Counted from the first letter of the stretch, positions 21,102 through 33,537 are shown. The stretch: DNA of 64,000 nt from Limnanthes douglasii subsp. nivea (GCA_036936605.1 JAUPFV010000002.1:165408813-165472812); one strand, 5' to 3'. The notes: generated from the sequence alone by a model not told the origin. Numbers and translations: made by a program.

Positions 21102-24080
21102 TTAATCAGACGACTCGTCTTTCTCGGACGATTCCTCTTCTGAAGATGATGAATTAGGAATATGATCGAAAGCTTCACTTGGACGTTTCTCTATGGGAAT
21201 ATCGTTCCAGAAACTTGTGAGATTAATTTTCGGATAAGTAGCGTGAAGTTCTCGAAGAAGGAGAATGATTGTTTCTTCTTTACCGGTGTTAATAGCAGCT
21301 AGCATGTCTTTTGAAAGTTCAACTTCGACAGCAGCAACAACAACAGTTTTTTTCCACTTCAAAATCTTTCTTTAGTTTAGCTATTTCCTCGGTCAGTTCT
21401 TTATTTTTTGTCTCACAAAGGGTAAGAGAATTTTGTAGACTTTTGAAGTTGGATATTTCGGTAGCCAATTCAGTAGCATGGTCGGTCTTGAGCTTATTCA
21501 TATCTTTTTCATGAGAAGCCTTCAACGCTTCTTTATCAGAAATATGTGTGATTCTCAAATGATTTTTCATGAAGAGAGAACCTTTTATAAGTTCAGACCT
21601 TGCTACTTCATACAAGTGAAATTAATCAACCACTTTGCTGTGTAAATCTTCTCTTAATTTTTTCTCAACTTTGTAAGATTCTTTGTAATAGACCATATCT
21701 TTAGCCAATTGCTTTAGATGGTTTTGAAAAGCTCCGACTTTAGAAGCAAGTACTTTTGCTGCAATGTCGAGATCGGTAAATGGTTGAAGTGCAACAACGA
21801 TTGCAGGATTTGAAGGAGGAAGAGGAAATTCTGTTTCTGAAGAAGTAGGACGTTGAATCATATCTAAAGTTGTGGTGGGAGCAAGAGGACAGAAAATTTC
21901 TGGAGACGCCTCAGATGGTGTTGGTCTTCCAAAGTTAAGCATGTGATTTTGGATGCCTTGAAGAACAGGATCGTCTTCACCAGTAAGCGCTTCAGTGTTC
22001 TCAAAATTAATGAAAATATCAGGATCGATGTTTTCAGCAGCCTGATTTTCAGTAGTAGCATTGTCTTCGATGATGATCACAATGTTGTCTTTGGTTGTCT
22101 GTTCTTCAACCAAAGGGTTTTGTTGGTTTTCAACAGTGTTTTCATCTTCATCGACAGTGTATCAAAGTGATTCTCGCCTGTTTCTTTTTCTTCCCATGAG
22201 AAATGGAAGAAGCTTTCTTTTTCTTTGAAGACAGTTCTTGATCTTTTCCCTCTTCGATGGGTGAGAGAGTCTGTTCATCAATTTTTCTTTTTCGATGCTT
22301 GGGCTTGGATAGAATTGAAGGGCTAGCACCAGATGTGCTAGCTGTCTTTTTACCTTTCTTTTCTTTGATAGTTTTTTCTTTCTTTTTTTTGGTAAATAAC
22401 TTTCTTATCTGTTGCGAATAGGAAAGAAGACTTTACAATCGGGATGAACTAACCTTTTGCAGACTATCTTCGGATCGGGCTCTGACATCAAATTTCAAGG
22501 TGGCAAGGCACCCTATGAGATTGGAAACATATAGCGGTTTAGGAAATTGATAGGCTGGAAGGCAGTGTGGAACACATTATTCCATTCTTTCTCAGCCCAA
22601 GCAGCAAGTTTTTGGAAAATATCCTTAGCAGCTGGTCGAGGTGTTAAATAACGTCTTCAAATTTCTGAAATAATCATGCAAGTAGAAAATTAAGGAAAGA
22701 GAAAGACAAAAAATATAATTTATTTAAGAATGTAAAAATTTCGAAGTGCTTACGATTGCTTCTCCAGATAAGATTTAGCTTTGAAGGGTTAGCATCAGAA
22801 ATTTCTTTGCCATTCTCCCATGCTCTTGATATAAAAATGAATTTCTGCTTCCAAAATTTATTAGCTTCTAAGAGGTCATCGATGATTTTGAGGTCATCCA
22901 CCAGGGTGAGGTAGTAAAAGGGAAGCTTCAGTCCTTTCGATAGTTGAGTCAGGAAGATGAAGTCTTTGATGCTGATTTGAATATGAGATAGTCGAGATGC
23001 CATAATCACTGACATAAGGGGGAACCATTGATTTAGTGTCACCTGAGTAGGACATAAGGGGGAACCATTGATTCAGTGTCACCGAGTGGAAACCGAAGAC
23101 CCTAGTTGATAATTTCGGGGTAGACTATTAGCTTGTCATTTTTGCAGTCTAAGGGAGTTTCCCCTTCTTTAGGTAGTCGAAGAGTTATGCTATCTCCGAT
23201 TCCCTATTGCTTTTTTAGAGCCGAAGCTTGGCTATCCTTGTAATATATATACAGAACGTGTTTCAGAGCAATGATATATTTAGCTTCGAGATTCCTTAAA
23301 TTTCTTCCAATCGTAGCTCTTTCATTTTCGGAAACAAATCAATCATTTTCTTCTTCTTGAGGCTTATGGGTATTTTCTGAGTTCCCATCGTCGGATTCAG
23401 CTTCGAGATCGGTTTTGGTAGCTTCGGAGTCAGCTTCGTTAACCTTTGATTTCTCTTCTCTAGATTGTTGAGGTAATGGATTAATAACTTCTGATGAAGG
23501 GTTATTAGCTTGAGGAATTTCCTCAGTTACTTCTCTCTGAGGAGGAGCTTCAGTATCTAGATTCGAAGGGGGACGAGTTGGGATAATTTATGATTCATCT
23601 CCCATGGCAATAAAAGTTCTTCTTTTTCTGGTTATTGAAGAATGATTCGAAGAGGGAGTATTTATTTTTTTCCTTAAAGGAGATTCTTCAATAATCAAAA
23701 GAGAAATGTTACTTTGAGATGAAGAGGCTCGAGGTGTTTTAGGACGTAGGATTTTGGACGAGGAATGTTCTTCGATTATAGGAGAAGAAGAAAAAACAGG
23801 AGCTTTGGTTGGATCGAAATTACCGTAATAAATTGTTTTGGTGGTTGTTCCAACATGAGCGCTATTGATTAATTCTTCCGCTCTTTGAGTAATGCAGAAG
23901 TAGTCAGATGATCCGAAGACTAAGTTGTTATCAGGTTTTGGAGATTTTGGTTTCTTGGGTATGTTAGCCTTGGATTTTCTGGTTCTTTGATTTTTTTATA
24001 TCATAAACCAGATGAAGTTTGACCGGGGAAGAGGAAGGTTGATCGGAGAGTTTGGTTTTTTCTGATGAAGATACTGGGAA
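21102..24080 (-). pseudogene. Element 1 antisense accessory gene (gypsy-type transposon domain, coiled coil, acidic tail)
   Basis: Lies opposite to gag-pol, between integrase and 3' LTR. On the minus strand it starts with a Ser/Pro/Lys-rich part (24080-23300). It then has a globular domain around 23042-22754 (SIKDFIFLTQLSKGLKLPFYY, IIDDLLEANKFWKQKFIFI, RAWENGKEIS) that resembles the plant 'putative gypsy type transposon' family, an intron (22753-22665, GTAAGC..TTTCAG), and a lysine-rich linker. Next come long coiled-coil segments (22113-21622, 21615-21319), and it ends with SSSSEEESSEKDESSD at 21102. Stops and shifts are present. It has the same layout as the accessory genes of elements 2, 3, 5 and 6. 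Function unknown. Confidence 0.7.
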
Positions 24081-24504
24081 AAAGGAGGAACACGATCAAG
24101 GTAGCCAAGTGCTTTGAATTTTCTCTGAAATGATTTGTGTTATGAGAATGAAACAATAAGGCTATTGATTGAATTTATAGAAAAAAAGGAGACATGCGAA
24201 GTTTAAAAGACTTTGATAATGATAGGGTAGAATAAAAAATGATGAAGGGATTAAGAGCTCGACATATGTCAGGCTACATATCTAGCTATGGGTCTAAAAG
24301 CTATAAAGTCATGATGGATTCGAACGGTTATATGAAACAGTTACTTTTCTATATTGTTTGGATAAAAATCGATTAGTACATTTTAAAGTTTTTCATCCAC
24401 AATGATTCGAGGAGTTTTATTTTCATGGTGTTCCGAGGTGACTTATTGGCTTTGAGAATTTATCAAATTTTAGTTACTTCTCATTGGTATTTGTTTTTTA
24501 CCCT

Positions 24505-24603
24505 GCTTCGAATGGTTGCTTCTAGTGGTCGCTTCGAATGGTTGCTTCGAATGGTTGCTTCTAATGGTTGCTTCGAATGATTGCTTTGAACGGTTACTTC
24601 GAG
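24505..24603 (+). repeat. 13-bp minisatellite near element 1 3' LTR
   Basis: About 7.5 copies of GCTTCGAATGGTT with point changes, about 90 bases before the 3' LTR. Tat-lineage 3' regions are known for such tandem repeats. Confidence 0.9.
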
Positions 24604-24682
24604 TTTATTTCGCAACAACTGACATGACATATGGAAGAATTCGAAGACATTTTAGTTCTCATTCATTTACTGACATGAGAAC

Positions 24683-24694
24683 TAGGGGGGCTTC
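24683..24694 (+). other. Element 1 polypurine tract
   Basis: TAGGGGGGCTTC immediately before the 3' LTR TG. It would prime plus-strand DNA synthesis. Confidence 0.7.
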
Positions 24695-25031
24695 TGATAT
24701 GGAAGTAGGATTTTGAGGATTAAATTATAAATAATATAAATTCAAAGATTAAACTGTAAATAATGTAAGTTTAGTCTTTAAATTACATGTAATATAAGTT
24801 TTAGAGAACATTTATGATTATGTATAATTATTAAGAACTAAATAGCAATTTGTCCTCTTTTGTAACAGATTTCACTTTAAGCCTAAGTCTTGGCTCCTCT
24901 ATATAAAAGGGCAACATTTTTTCTATTGAACTCATTTGTACTTGAACTTTCTCTCTCTAAAAACTCTCTAACTCTTTCTCTCTCTAGACTTCTCCTATAA
25001 AAATTTACTAAGGTAAAATCTTAACTCATCA
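24695..25031 (+). repeat. Element 1 3' LTR
   Basis: Begins TGATATGGAAGTAGG and ends AACTCATCA. TATA-like TCTATATAAAAG near 24898. Partner of 14694-15046. Confidence 0.9.
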
Positions 25032-25420
25032 GCTATATATGCTTTCAACAAAGCAACTGATTGTTTCTCTTTTGGACTGATCTTGAGGCCATTGCGGCCC
25101 AAGACCATAAACCCTTTGTGTTTTCTTTGGGGACTTCAACATTATTTGTACGCCGTCGGAACGTATTGGCTTCACTAGAGCGGAAGAATCCTTACGGAAA
25201 TATCTAGAGTGAATTGGCTCAAACTCGAAGACAGAACCACTAATTTTTTTCACAATAATATAAAGACTTGTATTCTACATAACAAGATTGTCTTTATCCC
25301 TAATATCAAATGTGATCCGATAACCAACCCTCTGGTGTTGCAATGTCCTGGTGACATCATCGACACTAGATAATTTATGGGCTATGGAGGTCTGGCTAGA
25401 GTATCAACCCTCATTATTTT
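25032..25420 (-). other. Leader/gag-like remnant of an older minus-strand element
   Basis: Lies between element 1 and a candidate primer-binding site. A 74-codon minus-strand ORF (25253-25029) has no recognised similarity. By position it may be the leader or start of gag of the element whose LTR is 25435-26501. Weak support. Confidence 0.3.
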
Positions 25421-25434
25421 GAGTGTCACCAATT

Positions 25435-26501
25435 TGGATAATTACTCTATGACTTATACGATTACGTGTGAAAAGTTAAAAATTCTTTATTCAACATTTA
25501 CAATGATTAATTCTCGGGTCCATATAGCTTCAACTTGAGCTCCTTTAAAAAGTCATGGAAAATTATGGGCAAGGACATCGGTAATGAGGTCCTTCACTTC
25601 TTCAGTACAGGCCAAATGGAGCCATCACATAACTCTACTTCCATCTCTTATATCCTTAAAAAGGATACATACTTTTAATGTTGAATTCATGCCCATTGCA
25701 TGCTACAACTTGGTGTATAAAATCATTTCCATTATTTCAGCTAATATAATCAAATACTCATTCCTTATTTAATCGATAAATCCCAATCGACTTTCTGTGA
25801 AGGGAAAATATTACAAATATGTGCCAAATAATAGTTTTATTTATCCAAGAAAAATATATACACTTTAAACAGTTGTGATAATATTTATACAATTCATCAT
25901 GTATTTTTCTCTCTCCCACTAAGGCTATTACACCACTCAACTCTATCGTAGATTATCAACTATGACTCTTAACTCATTTACGGTCAGTTACATAGGTGTG
26001 TTGATTATTAACCCTCTTTAAATCTTTTTGACTATCTTTAATGCATCCTTTATCGCGTCATGGTAACGATTATGATATATGAAAACTGCTGCTCATATGT
26101 GGCCCTAGTAATAAATGGAATTTTCTTCAGTAGGCCTCGATCAGGTGACATCGGTTTCATCACACAGGTGCTGCTCGGTTGTGTCTCGTTGGCTTTGTCG
26201 TTCAGTTGACGCTTGGTCAAGACGCTTAGTTAAGAATGACTATGTTAATGATTAATGATGAGTTATAATAACAACTTCTCAATCTTAGCTCTCATGACCC
26301 ATTCGGTCAGATGTCATGGGCAGACCTCGGTTAGGTATTACTTATAATGCTTATATACTTCTTATTTATAGGCGATCTCGGTATAGCGCGAGACCCCATT
26401 TTGTGTCATGCTTTTATACCGATTCCTTTTAATGTCCATACTACTCGATCTGTAGCCATATCGTCCTAATAACACTTTGCTCGATAATAGCCACCTCATC
26501 A
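25435..26501 (-). repeat. Probable LTR (minus orientation), about 1.07 kb
   Basis: On the minus strand it starts TGATGAGGTGGC directly after a G-rich tract (13 G at 26515-26503) like a polypurine tract. It contains CTATAAATAAG near 26370 as a TATA box. It ends TATCCA followed by AATTGGTGACACTC, which has the same spacing as the CA-AATTGGCGAC junction of elements 2 and 3. No second copy was found, so the call rests on its ends only. Confidence 0.4.
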
Positions 26502-26502
26502 A

Positions 26503-26519
26503 CCCCCCCCCCCCCTCCC
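26503..26519 (-). other. Poly-G polypurine-tract candidate
   Basis: Thirteen consecutive C on the plus strand followed by TCCC, so a purine-only run on the minus strand, ending one base before the probable LTR start. Confidence 0.5.
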
Positions 26520-27003
26520 ATAATCTATGGAGTAGCTTGAAAATATATAGGATGAAGTAAATATATTGGGCTAACTAGATATAACAATTTGAATGTTTCA
26601 AGGGTTACATGACATGATGTCACAACACGCCAGCTAACGATATGATGGAATGTCTGGCAAAATGTGATACGTGTCGCAATCAGGTGATGCTTCTTTATGG
26701 CGGCTCAGGCATAAATGTGACGTGCAGATGATTTATCAGTTTTCTACTTCGTTTCCTACAATGTGTGTAAATTTAATAAATCGTAATCATGACATAAATC
26801 GTGTCACATATTGACTGTTGTGCCAAATTTCAATCTAAACAAATTAAGAGTATTTGCATAACTCATTTTTAAGTTTATTTGTGGTGCAGTTGGAGAGCAC
26901 AGAACACTTGTTACTTGTCAAAAGTAGAACCTCACCACAGTCGTTACTGTTGTTATACGAAATATATACCAAAGATTGTAACAAGTAATTTTTTTTATTT
27001 ATT
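26520..27003. other. Unassigned retrotransposon-like spacer
   Basis: No ORF or paired repeat recognised. It lies between two LTR-like pieces of minus orientation. Confidence 0.4.
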
Positions 27004-27738
27004 AGAGAGAAAAATACAATTCCTTGGACTTTGGTGCTTATTTATACGTCTTTTGGGTGATTTTGAATAACTAATTAATACATACATATTCCCACTAATT
27101 CATCACGTATACTGATATTTATGATATGGGTCATAATTTTACGATTATTACTTCAATATGCATGTGTTAAGTTGGTTGACCAGTTTGTTCAACGTGGCTT
27201 ATAATAGTTTTCTTAATTATATGTCTTTAAAAGTAGGTCTCGGTCGGTCTCGTCTGCTCTGTTCATCCTAGTCGTCCATCCTTTCTCTCTTTGCTCGGTA
27301 AAGTTCTGAACATTAATTTATGGTTGATTCCTCCTCGGTTTTCCCAGCGAGGCATTTGTTTAGCTAAGTTATCAGAGAGAAAAATATAATTCCTTGGACT
27401 TTGGTGCTTATTTATACGTCTTTTGGGTGGTTTTGAATAACTAATTAATATATATTCCCACTAATTCATCACGTACACTGATATTTATGATAGGGATCCT
27501 AATTTAAGATTATTACTTTAATATGCATGTGTTAAGTTGGTTGACCAGTTTGTTGAACGTGGCTTATAATAGTTTTTTTAATTATATGTCATTAAAAGTA
27601 GGTCTCGGTCGGTCTCGTCTGCTCTGTTCATCCTAGTCGTCCATCCTTTCTCTCTTTGCTCGGTAAAGTTCTGAACATTACTTTATGGTTGATTCCTCCT
27701 CGGTTTGCCCAGCGAGGCATTTGTTTAGCCAAGTTCTG
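27004..27738 (-). repeat. 370-bp tandem duplication carrying a TATA-type promoter
   Basis: Two near-identical units, 27004-27373 and 27374-27738. Each contains, on the minus strand, GACGTATAAATAAGCACCAA followed by a T/CT-rich stretch, which is typical of an LTR U3/R junction. It is therefore best read as a duplicated U3 part of a minus-strand LTR. Confidence 0.75.
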
Positions 27739-28003
27739 CTTTATATATGACGAGCTATCGTCATCTCTTGTACCCTCAGTTTTATTGCTAACTCTTTCTT
27801 GCTTCTTGGCTAGCCCTCAACAATATAGTTCTACTCTAAATTATTTCTCGATTGGGCATCAGTGACATCATACTTGCCCTTTTTCCATCATAGCCTTGGT
27901 TCACCGTCTTCTTATATGATAACCAGATCGGTTTGGAGTTATTTATATATTCTTACCATTCCCATATGCTCAGATATACAAGATGATGGGAATTGCCCCA
28001 TCA
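27739..28003 (-). repeat. Possible start of a minus-strand LTR upstream of the duplication
   Basis: On the minus strand AACTAGGGGGTACCC is followed by TGATGGGGCAATTCCC, which fits a polypurine tract and LTR start at 28003. No partner LTR was found in the window. If right, the 370-bp duplication belongs to this LTR, the 3' LTR of element 6. Confidence 0.3.
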
Positions 28004-28673
28004 GGGTACCCCCTAGTTAAGGGATTATGTGTGATAAACACAAAATCGACGAAGTATAATAAAACCATTATTATTTTAATTCTGATGTAGAAGATGGGTT
28101 TGTAGAATTGGAGATTATACAGATTCCATGAGGTATGGTGTGTAATGATGAATTGTTTAAATTTTCTACGGTATGGTGACACATGGTGGATTCCAAGCGG
28201 TGAGTCTCACAATCAATCCGTTTTTTTTCTAAGCGAAGCTCGGGTTTTAGGGAAAACGTGTGATTTTTTAATTCCGAATGACAACCGCTGTTCTATCACG
28301 TATGGAGTGAAAAGCCAAGTGGGATCCGAAGAGTCAGTCATAAATTACAAAGTGGTTAACAGTTTAACTAATAAATCATTTTACCTTTGGCGAAGGAAAC
28401 TGAATTTTTTTGTAAGGGAAAAACTTCATCTCCATGGTTAACGCTTGTCTTCATCTAAAGATATATGTTTATATTTTAATTCACGATTTCTTTCTTAGTT
28501 AGTACTGGCGCATGAAACCCTAGTTCCTTATTTCTAAGTTTATGACCCCTTGTTCATTATCCTTGGGAAAAGACTTTCCTTTCTGGTAGTTGTGTTTGTT
28601 CATCAAGTGTCCGATCGATTTGTTTATAGTTATACGTCCATTTGGCTCAGTAAAGTCGCTCTTAGTGGATGTT
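28004..28673. other. Spacer before the element 6 accessory gene
   Basis: Contains a 98-codon plus-strand ORF (28145-28441) that I do not recognise. It may be leader sequence of the accessory gene that follows. Confidence 0.3.
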
Positions 28674-30391
28674 ATGGCCCCAAAAAAGGTTGTAATGAGG
28701 CAAGATCAGTTAAAGTTGTGAATACAAAATTTGAAGATCCTGCGTTTTTGAAAAGCTACTTTGATCAAATAGCCCCCAAGTATGGGTAGCTTGATGAGGC
28801 TGATCTGTTGAGTTTTCGGGCTAGATATGGTATACCCAATGATGTCATAATTAAAGCACCGGAGGTCGGAGAGCTTCCTTATGAAGCGAGGGATAACGAA
28901 ACATGTCTATACACGACTATGTTTTACTAGAGCTTACAACTGCCATTACCTTCTCTAATACTAGATCTTTTTAGCTATATGTTCCACCCAATTAGTTGCA
29001 AATGGGTGGAGGTTTTTGCTCAGTGTTGTTTTAAGCGTGCGCCTATTAGGTGTCTCTATCTTTCTTGCAGGTTTACTGGCCGTTGTAGATGTCATTGAAC
29101 TAGAAAAGTCGCCATTTTTTATACCCAATTGACCGGGGTGAGAAAAATAGTTGAACTTCATACCTCTTATAAAAACTAGAAGAATTCTTTCGTATTTGTA
29201 TCAGGGAATTATAAGCATGAGAATGCTCCGATGAATCTTCACTTAGAATGTCGGTGGAAGGCCAAGTGTAAGAAGAAATATTTTTAGTGTATGAGTTGAA
29301 AGGCCCAGTAGCGAATACCTGACCCATATGTTTGGTTTGTGTAGGTGAGGGGAAACATCAAGAGTGGTGCAAAGCAGGTTTGTCCAAAGGTGCAATGAAT
29401 TCCCTCATCCAGGCAGGTAACGTCAACCAACTCTACGTGGTTACAGGAGCCAGCTCAGCTCAGTTGACCAACCAATTAAATTTCTCGAGAGCTGTGCTTT
29501 GGCGAGTTTCCGAATTAGTTATCGCAAATGACAGGAGAGTGACAATAGCAGGTAGCAAAGAAGTGGCTACCACCGAACGGATATGCGTGTTGATGAAACA
29601 AATGTATAAATATCGCAATTGTACAAGAGTGTGGCTGTGAGTGCCCCAGGGTCAGAAATCGAGGAAGACATGAGCTCTTCGTCCTTGCAGTGTCAAAATG
29701 ATAAAAAAAGGGGAATTGGGAGTTGTTCAGGAGTCAGGGGAGTTAAACCAGGTGAGAGAAGATGTCGCCCCACCAGGAAATGAAGTAGGTAACAATCATA
29801 CTCGACAAGCTCAAGAAGAAGATGATAAAGTAGAAGACGAGGTGGCTCCTCTACAAAAGAGACCGCGTGTAATATTTGGTGCAATCCATATTTCAATGAG
29901 GAAGCTACATCTGGTGGATAAAGAATATGCTGATGGAGCTCAAGTGGCAAGTGATCCAGTTAGACCAGAATCAGGTATGAGTATGGAACAGAGTCGGAGG
30001 AAAACACCAGAGGTAATAGTGTTAGATGACGCTCGAGTGGAAGGCCACTCGAGCCGAGTTGCTGCAGATAATAAAGAAGAGAGGCAAAAAAGCACATTCT
30101 TGAGGAGATAACACATAGAATAGAACATCTTGTGAAGACTTCAACTATTCAACCTTCTGTCCCATTTATGCAGGAGGTTGGCTTAAGGTTCGCCTTTGTG
30201 AGTATGGTTAGACCGGAGTTGCCGCCAACAAAAAAAGAAGAAGTCGAGGTGAATAAAGGAAATAAGATAATGGAAGAGATCCCTCCACGAAGTGTTGTAA
30301 TGCCACGTCCGTCGATGCTGATGTTTGAACTGCTCAAGCGGAGCCCGAATTTGTCCTTCTATGATAATATGCATATGAACGAGATATTATA
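28674..30391 (+). pseudogene. Element 6 accessory gene (gypsy-type transposon domain)
   Basis: Starts MAPKKVV at 28674, matching MAPKKGVRKK at the start of the element 5 gene (minus, 55000). KYG..LDEADLLSFRARYGIP, then NETCLYTTMF and LQLPLPSLILDLFSYMF align with KYGYLTKGYVLEFKARYGLP, GETCLYTTIFDWGLRLPLP of element 5. Downstream, QKRPRVIFGAIHISMRKLHL (about 29850-29910) matches TKKRKVLINFMPFSQRKMVL there. Stops (28788, 28928) and shifts kill it. Its gag-pol partner is missing: only this gene and possible LTR pieces to its left remain, implying a minus-strand element. Confidence 0.6.
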
Positions 30392-30499
30392 GAGGCAAGT
30401 GGAGTTGGGTATCGAGGTACTGTGTGCTATATATTTTAGTTTTATTAAGTGAAAACAAACGTTATACTGACTTTATTGTGAATATATATGCACCATAAC

Positions 30500-33269
30500 T
30501 TTGTGGTATTGTCATACCAACACATATCTAGTGCTTATTATCAAGTCATTGAGAAGTGGAAGCCCAAGCCCATCACTTTCTTAATAATCATTTACCAAAA
30601 TCTCCTCGACAATAATTACCACCATCTCAAAATTCTTCTCCATCACTTTCTAACCACTCATCTGCTTCACCTCAAAATAATCGCAAAGTAACGCAAAGCA
30701 CATCCATTTAAAAAATACCAAAAAATACTTCATCATATACCAGATCCAATCCACCTCGAGTTCAGTCAAAGGCTCATCTCTCCCAAAACCTTCATGTTAA
30801 AAAGAAAACATTAATAGCTCTGAGAGACCTCGAAGCTGATAACACTTAAAAAAATCCTTCCCAAAACACAATAAAAAATTCAACACCACTATTTCCTCCT
30901 CGAGGGAGATTGTTGAGACCAACGTGGAGTCACAACAAACTCCCTCAAATGCTCAACATGAAAATCTGGCCTCAAACGCCAATCCTCCTCGACTAATAGA
31001 CGAAGTTTCTGAAGAAGAAGTTGATTTAGAGGAAAGAACAAAAACAAACTTTAATTTAGAAGCTGCAGAAAGTGGTGTTACTTCTGAAACCGAAGACGAT
31101 GCTTCGAAAAAAGGAGGAGCAAAGAAAAAAGAAAAAAAAAGAAAATGCTAGTTGAACTTCCTGAAGATATTGCTACTAGTGTTAGTGTGAATTTAAAACG
31201 ACTTATCCCAAAATATATCATGGCGCTGAAAAATATGGCATATAATTATTATAGTGAAGCTCAAGCCGGTCATTTTAAGAAGCAATGAGGAATTCCTAAT
31301 AATATAATGCTTCGACTGCCAAAAGAAGGAGAGAATCCACTTGATTGTGGGAAAAATGAATTGGTGGTCTATCCTGAGATCATCAATTTGAGTCCTCAGT
31401 TCTCTCTGAATCCAATGATAGTGGAGTACTTCAAACTCTTGGATATTTTCTCTACACAAGCGACACCAAATTTATGGTTCACGCTCCTGTCAGTGATCAT
31501 TGCTTCCAGACTAATCCAATCCTATCTCTCTATAAAAGATTTCATCGCCATGACTGGTCTTTCCAAAGGTCTGGTATTTCCTTTCTACTATGTAGCACTT
31601 GTTGATGATTTCAAAATTATCGATGATCTACTTGAGGCTGACAAACCGTAGAAGCAAAAGTTTGTCTTCATATATGGAGCATGAGAGAATGGGAAAGAAA
31701 TATCCGAAGATAACCATTCCAAATAACCTTGTTTGGAGAATCAACAGTAAGTTTTCTCATATTTTCTTATAATCTTTATACCTTAAATTATTTTTTCACA
31801 TGTATTGCTACTGTATGTAGGAATTACAAGGAGAGACAAAGCTCGCAAGAAAAATACGAAAGATATCTTTGCCAAGTTAGCGACTTGGGCAGAAAATAAA
31901 TAAGGCAACGGGTTCCACTAAGATTTTATGCCCATAAACTTCATCAATAGTCATCTGTGGATGATCTCTTCGGATTTTGATCTCCCAGAAAATTTGATGG
32001 AACCACCCAATCGAGACATTATTGTGAAGAGATTGATAACACTGGATGATAAGGTTATTCTCCCGATTCGAAACAGGTATTTGTCTTCGAAAAAGAAGGC
32101 TAAAAAGAAAAAAACAGCTAGTAAGGCTGGTGCTAGCTCTTTAACAAATCTGATCCTAAAAATGAGAGAGAAAAAAACAAAAAGAAGGAAAACGAAGTTA
32201 GTCTTCCAACAGTTGAAGAAGTATTGGAAGCTAGACCTTTTTCAAAAACAAAGAAAACTACTGCCCAAAAGAAGAAAAAGAAAACTTCCAAAACTCATCC
32301 AACTAAGAGGGCATAAAAGATGTATGAAAAAGCTCCCTCAGAAGGGCCTTCTTTCGAGGCTGAAGAGACTGCAGTTGAAGATCATCGAGGATGTTAAAAC
32401 TTTAATTTTGAAGAACCCATTGGTGCAGAAGAACTGTAAGACGTTTACCAAGATATTAATCTCTTAGTTTGACAGATCCAAGAGCAAATTGAACAGATTG
32501 GACATCAAGTTACTGTTCCTCTTCTGTCTAAGATCTTAGAATCAAACGTTCCACTAGTTGCCTCATCTTCTGGTCTCGTGTCTTACAATAATCAGAGGTT
32601 CATCCCTATCGAAGAGACATCTGAAGAAGTTTCAATTACATTGCAACCATCATATAAACTTGAAGCAGCAGCCAAAACATTGTGCGCAAAAATCGATTCC
32701 GCTCGAATTCACTTCGAAACTATGGCTAAGGATATGGTTCAATGGAAGAAAGAAGCTGCAAAATAAAAGAAGATGTGATAAATATTTGCAGACACATCAC
32801 TGACCAGTTTTAGGCTGATAGGTCGGAATCATTAAAGGAGTCATTCAATTGAAATGTCATCTATGATTTGTGAATGATAAAAAGCAAAAGAGCTAAAGAC
32901 TTCCCATCATCCTGAGATGGATGAACTTATAGCGAAACATGCTATAAAGAAAGTGGCTGACGAAATGGATTCACTCAAAACAACATTCGAAGAAGAAAAA
33001 AAGACGATGTGATAGCTGCTAAAACTGAATATGGACGAGAGACTCTTGCTACGATAAAACATGTTGAGGAACAGAAAACAATTGAATTGCTCCACGAATT
33101 CCATGTAGTATTCCCAAAAGAAAATCTGTCAAGCTTTTGGGAATTAATCCCCATGGAGAATTGTCCTAGTGACGCATTCGAAGCTGTGCCATCTGATTCC
33201 TTGGAAGAAACCGACTCAGAAAAAGATAAAAAAAATTCTTCTGAAGAGAACTCCAAAGAGAATGATTAA
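30500..33269 (+). pseudogene. Element 2 accessory gene, antisense to its gag-pol
   Basis: N-terminal low-complexity and acidic part (30490-31150), then the conserved domain: ATPNLWFTLLSVIIASRLIQ, YLSIKDFIAMTGLSKGLVFP, FKIIDDLLEADKP and ENGKEIS (31440-31710). A 74-bp intron follows (31747-31820, AGTAAGTT..ATGTAG), then FAKLATWAENK, a Lys-rich block (32080-32340), coiled coil, and NLSSFWELIPMENCPSDAFE before an acidic tail ending at 33269. The intron sits at the same place as in elements 1 and 3. Several stops and frameshifts are present. Confidence 0.75.
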
Positions 33270-33537
33270 CTGTTACTTCTTTTTGTTTTTGTGTTATGAA
33301 GTCATTATTTGTTGTCGATGACTCATTTTTATAAATGCTTAACTGCTTGGTATTCGAATCCATGTTTTGGTAAGATTGGACAATTAATTCAATTAACACA
33401 TACTTTTCTCTTTCCATAATTATATGCCAAGTTTTACCTTATCATGAATTCTTTTTTTATTTCATGAAAAAGTCATTATTACCTTGAACTCAAATATATG
33501 TCACAAATGAATTTGTAATATCTTAAATAAGCATAGT

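Larger units (their letters stand above)
14694..25031 (+). mobile_element. Element 1: Ty3/gypsy Tat-lineage retrotransposon with both LTRs
   Basis: Direct LTRs at 14694-15046 and 24695-25031 bracket gag, protease, RT, two RNase H domains and integrase on the plus strand, then an accessory gene on the minus strand. The double RNase H and the antisense accessory gene are the reason for the Tat assignment. By eye the LTRs differ by about 18-20 substitutions plus a ~25-30 base indel, so insertion is not recent. The 5' LTR lacks the first few bases found in the 3' LTR (ATATGG after TG), and no target duplication matches, so its left edge was probably damaged. Every ORF carries stops or shifts. Confidence 0.9.

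Noticed and set aside
24505..24603. Short regular repeats as a CRISPR-like array
   Set aside because: Units are directly adjacent with no spacers, in a plant retrotransposon; a minisatellite.
14689..25036. Target-site duplication around element 1
   Set aside because: Bases before the 5' LTR (TTCAC) and after the 3' LTR (GCTAT) do not match. The 5' LTR edge also looks trimmed.
25029..25253. 74-codon minus-strand ORF as a host gene
   Set aside because: No similarity I can recognise. It abuts the element 1 LTR and a candidate primer site, so retroelement leader is more likely.
25870..25910. Possible second copy of the 271-bp element 2 LTR (shared ATACAATTCATCAT)
   Set aside because: The match is about 14-16 bases only, and flanking sequence does not align.
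28145..28441. 98-codon plus-strand ORF as a gene
   Set aside because: Not recognised. It lies just upstream of a decayed accessory gene and shows no independent support.
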